Positions 63,540-64,000 of a stretch of 64,000 bases of DNA are shown piece by piece; position 1 is the first letter of the stretch, and the number at the start of each line of letters is the position of its first letter. Origin of the DNA: Chrysomallon squamiferum. Its lineage: Eukaryota > Mollusca > Gastropoda > Neomphalida > Peltospiridae. The position numbers and the translations under genes were made by a program. The stretch is taken from assembly GCA_012295275.1 (NCBI GenBank), contig CM022670.1, forward strand, positions 33,734,938 to 33,798,937. The letters run 5' to 3'. The notes under the pieces were generated by a model. It worked only from the letters and a program-made list of their open reading frames with translations, searched no databases and was not told the DNA's origin.

Positions 63540-63920
63540 TTATGTGGTTAAAATATATGTGTCTGCCTCTTAACTTTATTGATATACCAGTTTGGATGTC
63601 AAATTTATTAATAAGCCTGTCCATCCATTATTTATTAATATGCCAGACTGTCAGTTTTGTTAAAATACTATTAACTTTATCAAAATATCAGTTTATTAAT
63701 TTTATCAAAAATATCAGTCATTCTGTCAACTTTATTAATGTACCAGTCTGTCTGTAACTCTATTTAAATACTGGACTATCTCTTAACTATTAAAATAATA
63801 GTCTGTCTGTATTATTAAAATACCAGTCTATCTTTCACATGCATCAATAAATCAGTCTGTGTGTTAACTTTATTAAAATAATAGTCTACCAATGTCAGCT
63901 TCATTATAATACCAAGGCAA
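63540..63920. repeat. degenerate minisatellite with ATTAAAATACCAGTCTGTC unit
   Basis: At least nine imperfect copies with cores TTATTAAAATA(C/A)CAGTCT and GTCTGT(T)AACT follow one another at spacings of roughly 35-45 bases (for example near 63575, 63635, 63665, 63690, 63738, 63790, 63815, 63875). Copies are diverged; the array fades out before the window end. Confidence 0.6.
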
Positions 63921-64000
63921 CATTTTTCGCTCTCTATTGGGTTTTTTAAAGTTCTGTAAACACAGTCTATTTTAAATGCAATACAGTAACATTATAATAA

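Larger units (their letters stand above)
52843..64000. other. KEAP1 upstream region / possible first intron, repeat-rich
   Basis: AT-rich DNA with many microsatellites. Apart from the tentative small exon at 58824-58846 and an exon-like stretch at 57482-57672, I see no coding sequence. The transcription start of KEAP1 is not identified. Confidence 0.55.

Overview
This is eukaryotic, animal nuclear DNA: A+T-rich (about 70% by eye), full of short tandem repeats, with spliced genes whose introns follow the GT-AG rule. The proteins are bilaterian and read closest to mollusc/lophotrochozoan or vertebrate orthologues. The repeat style (ACAT, GATA, CA, CT, AAT and AAAAT arrays plus decayed minisatellites) suits a mollusc. 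That placement is inference and the species cannot be named.

Three real genes are supported. (1) 17339-18364, minus strand: a single-exon coding region for an NFIL3/E4BP4 (Drosophila vrille)-like bZIP transcription factor, with a splice acceptor just upstream of its ATG. (2) 23821-38330, plus strand: a complete transportin-1 (TNPO1, karyopherin beta-2) gene. I could join 21 coding exons into one uninterrupted 888-residue frame; the last coding exon is followed by a probable 3'UTR intron and a GC-rich, hairpin-bearing 3'UTR exon. (3) 49377-52842, minus strand: a KEAP1 (KLHL19) orthologue in four certain coding exons covering BTB, BACK and six Kelch repeats, with a possible tiny first coding exon at 58824-58846. 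The bZIP and TNPO1 genes are divergent (5.4 kb apart); TNPO1 and KEAP1 are convergent (11 kb between stop codons).

Layout: 1-16.9 kb is gene-poor, repeat-dominated DNA with several decayed tandem repeats and a long snap-back structure at 8.0-8.64 kb. 17.3-18.4 kb is the bZIP gene. 18.6-19.05 kb is a degraded Ty3/gypsy-like gag-pol remnant between inverted repeats. 20.28-21.73 kb carries a dense set of D-box/CRE/E-box sites that are good candidates for bZIP gene control. 23.8-39 kb is TNPO1. 39-49.3 kb is AT-rich and holds candidate 3'UTRs of both converging genes. 49.4-52.8 kb is KEAP1. 52.8-64 kb is KEAP1 upstream/intron sequence plus repeats, ending in a degenerate minisatellite.

The three genes do not form a pathway cluster. 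KEAP1 (redox sensing, substrate adaptor of a CUL3 ubiquitin ligase), TNPO1 (nuclear import of PY-NLS cargo) and the NFIL3-like repressor (clock/stress transcription) are separate cellular systems that happen to be neighbours. The most useful leads are the D-box/E-box cluster upstream of the NFIL3-like gene, the altered sensor cysteines of KEAP1, the gypsy remnant between inverted repeats, and the structured TNPO1 3'UTR.
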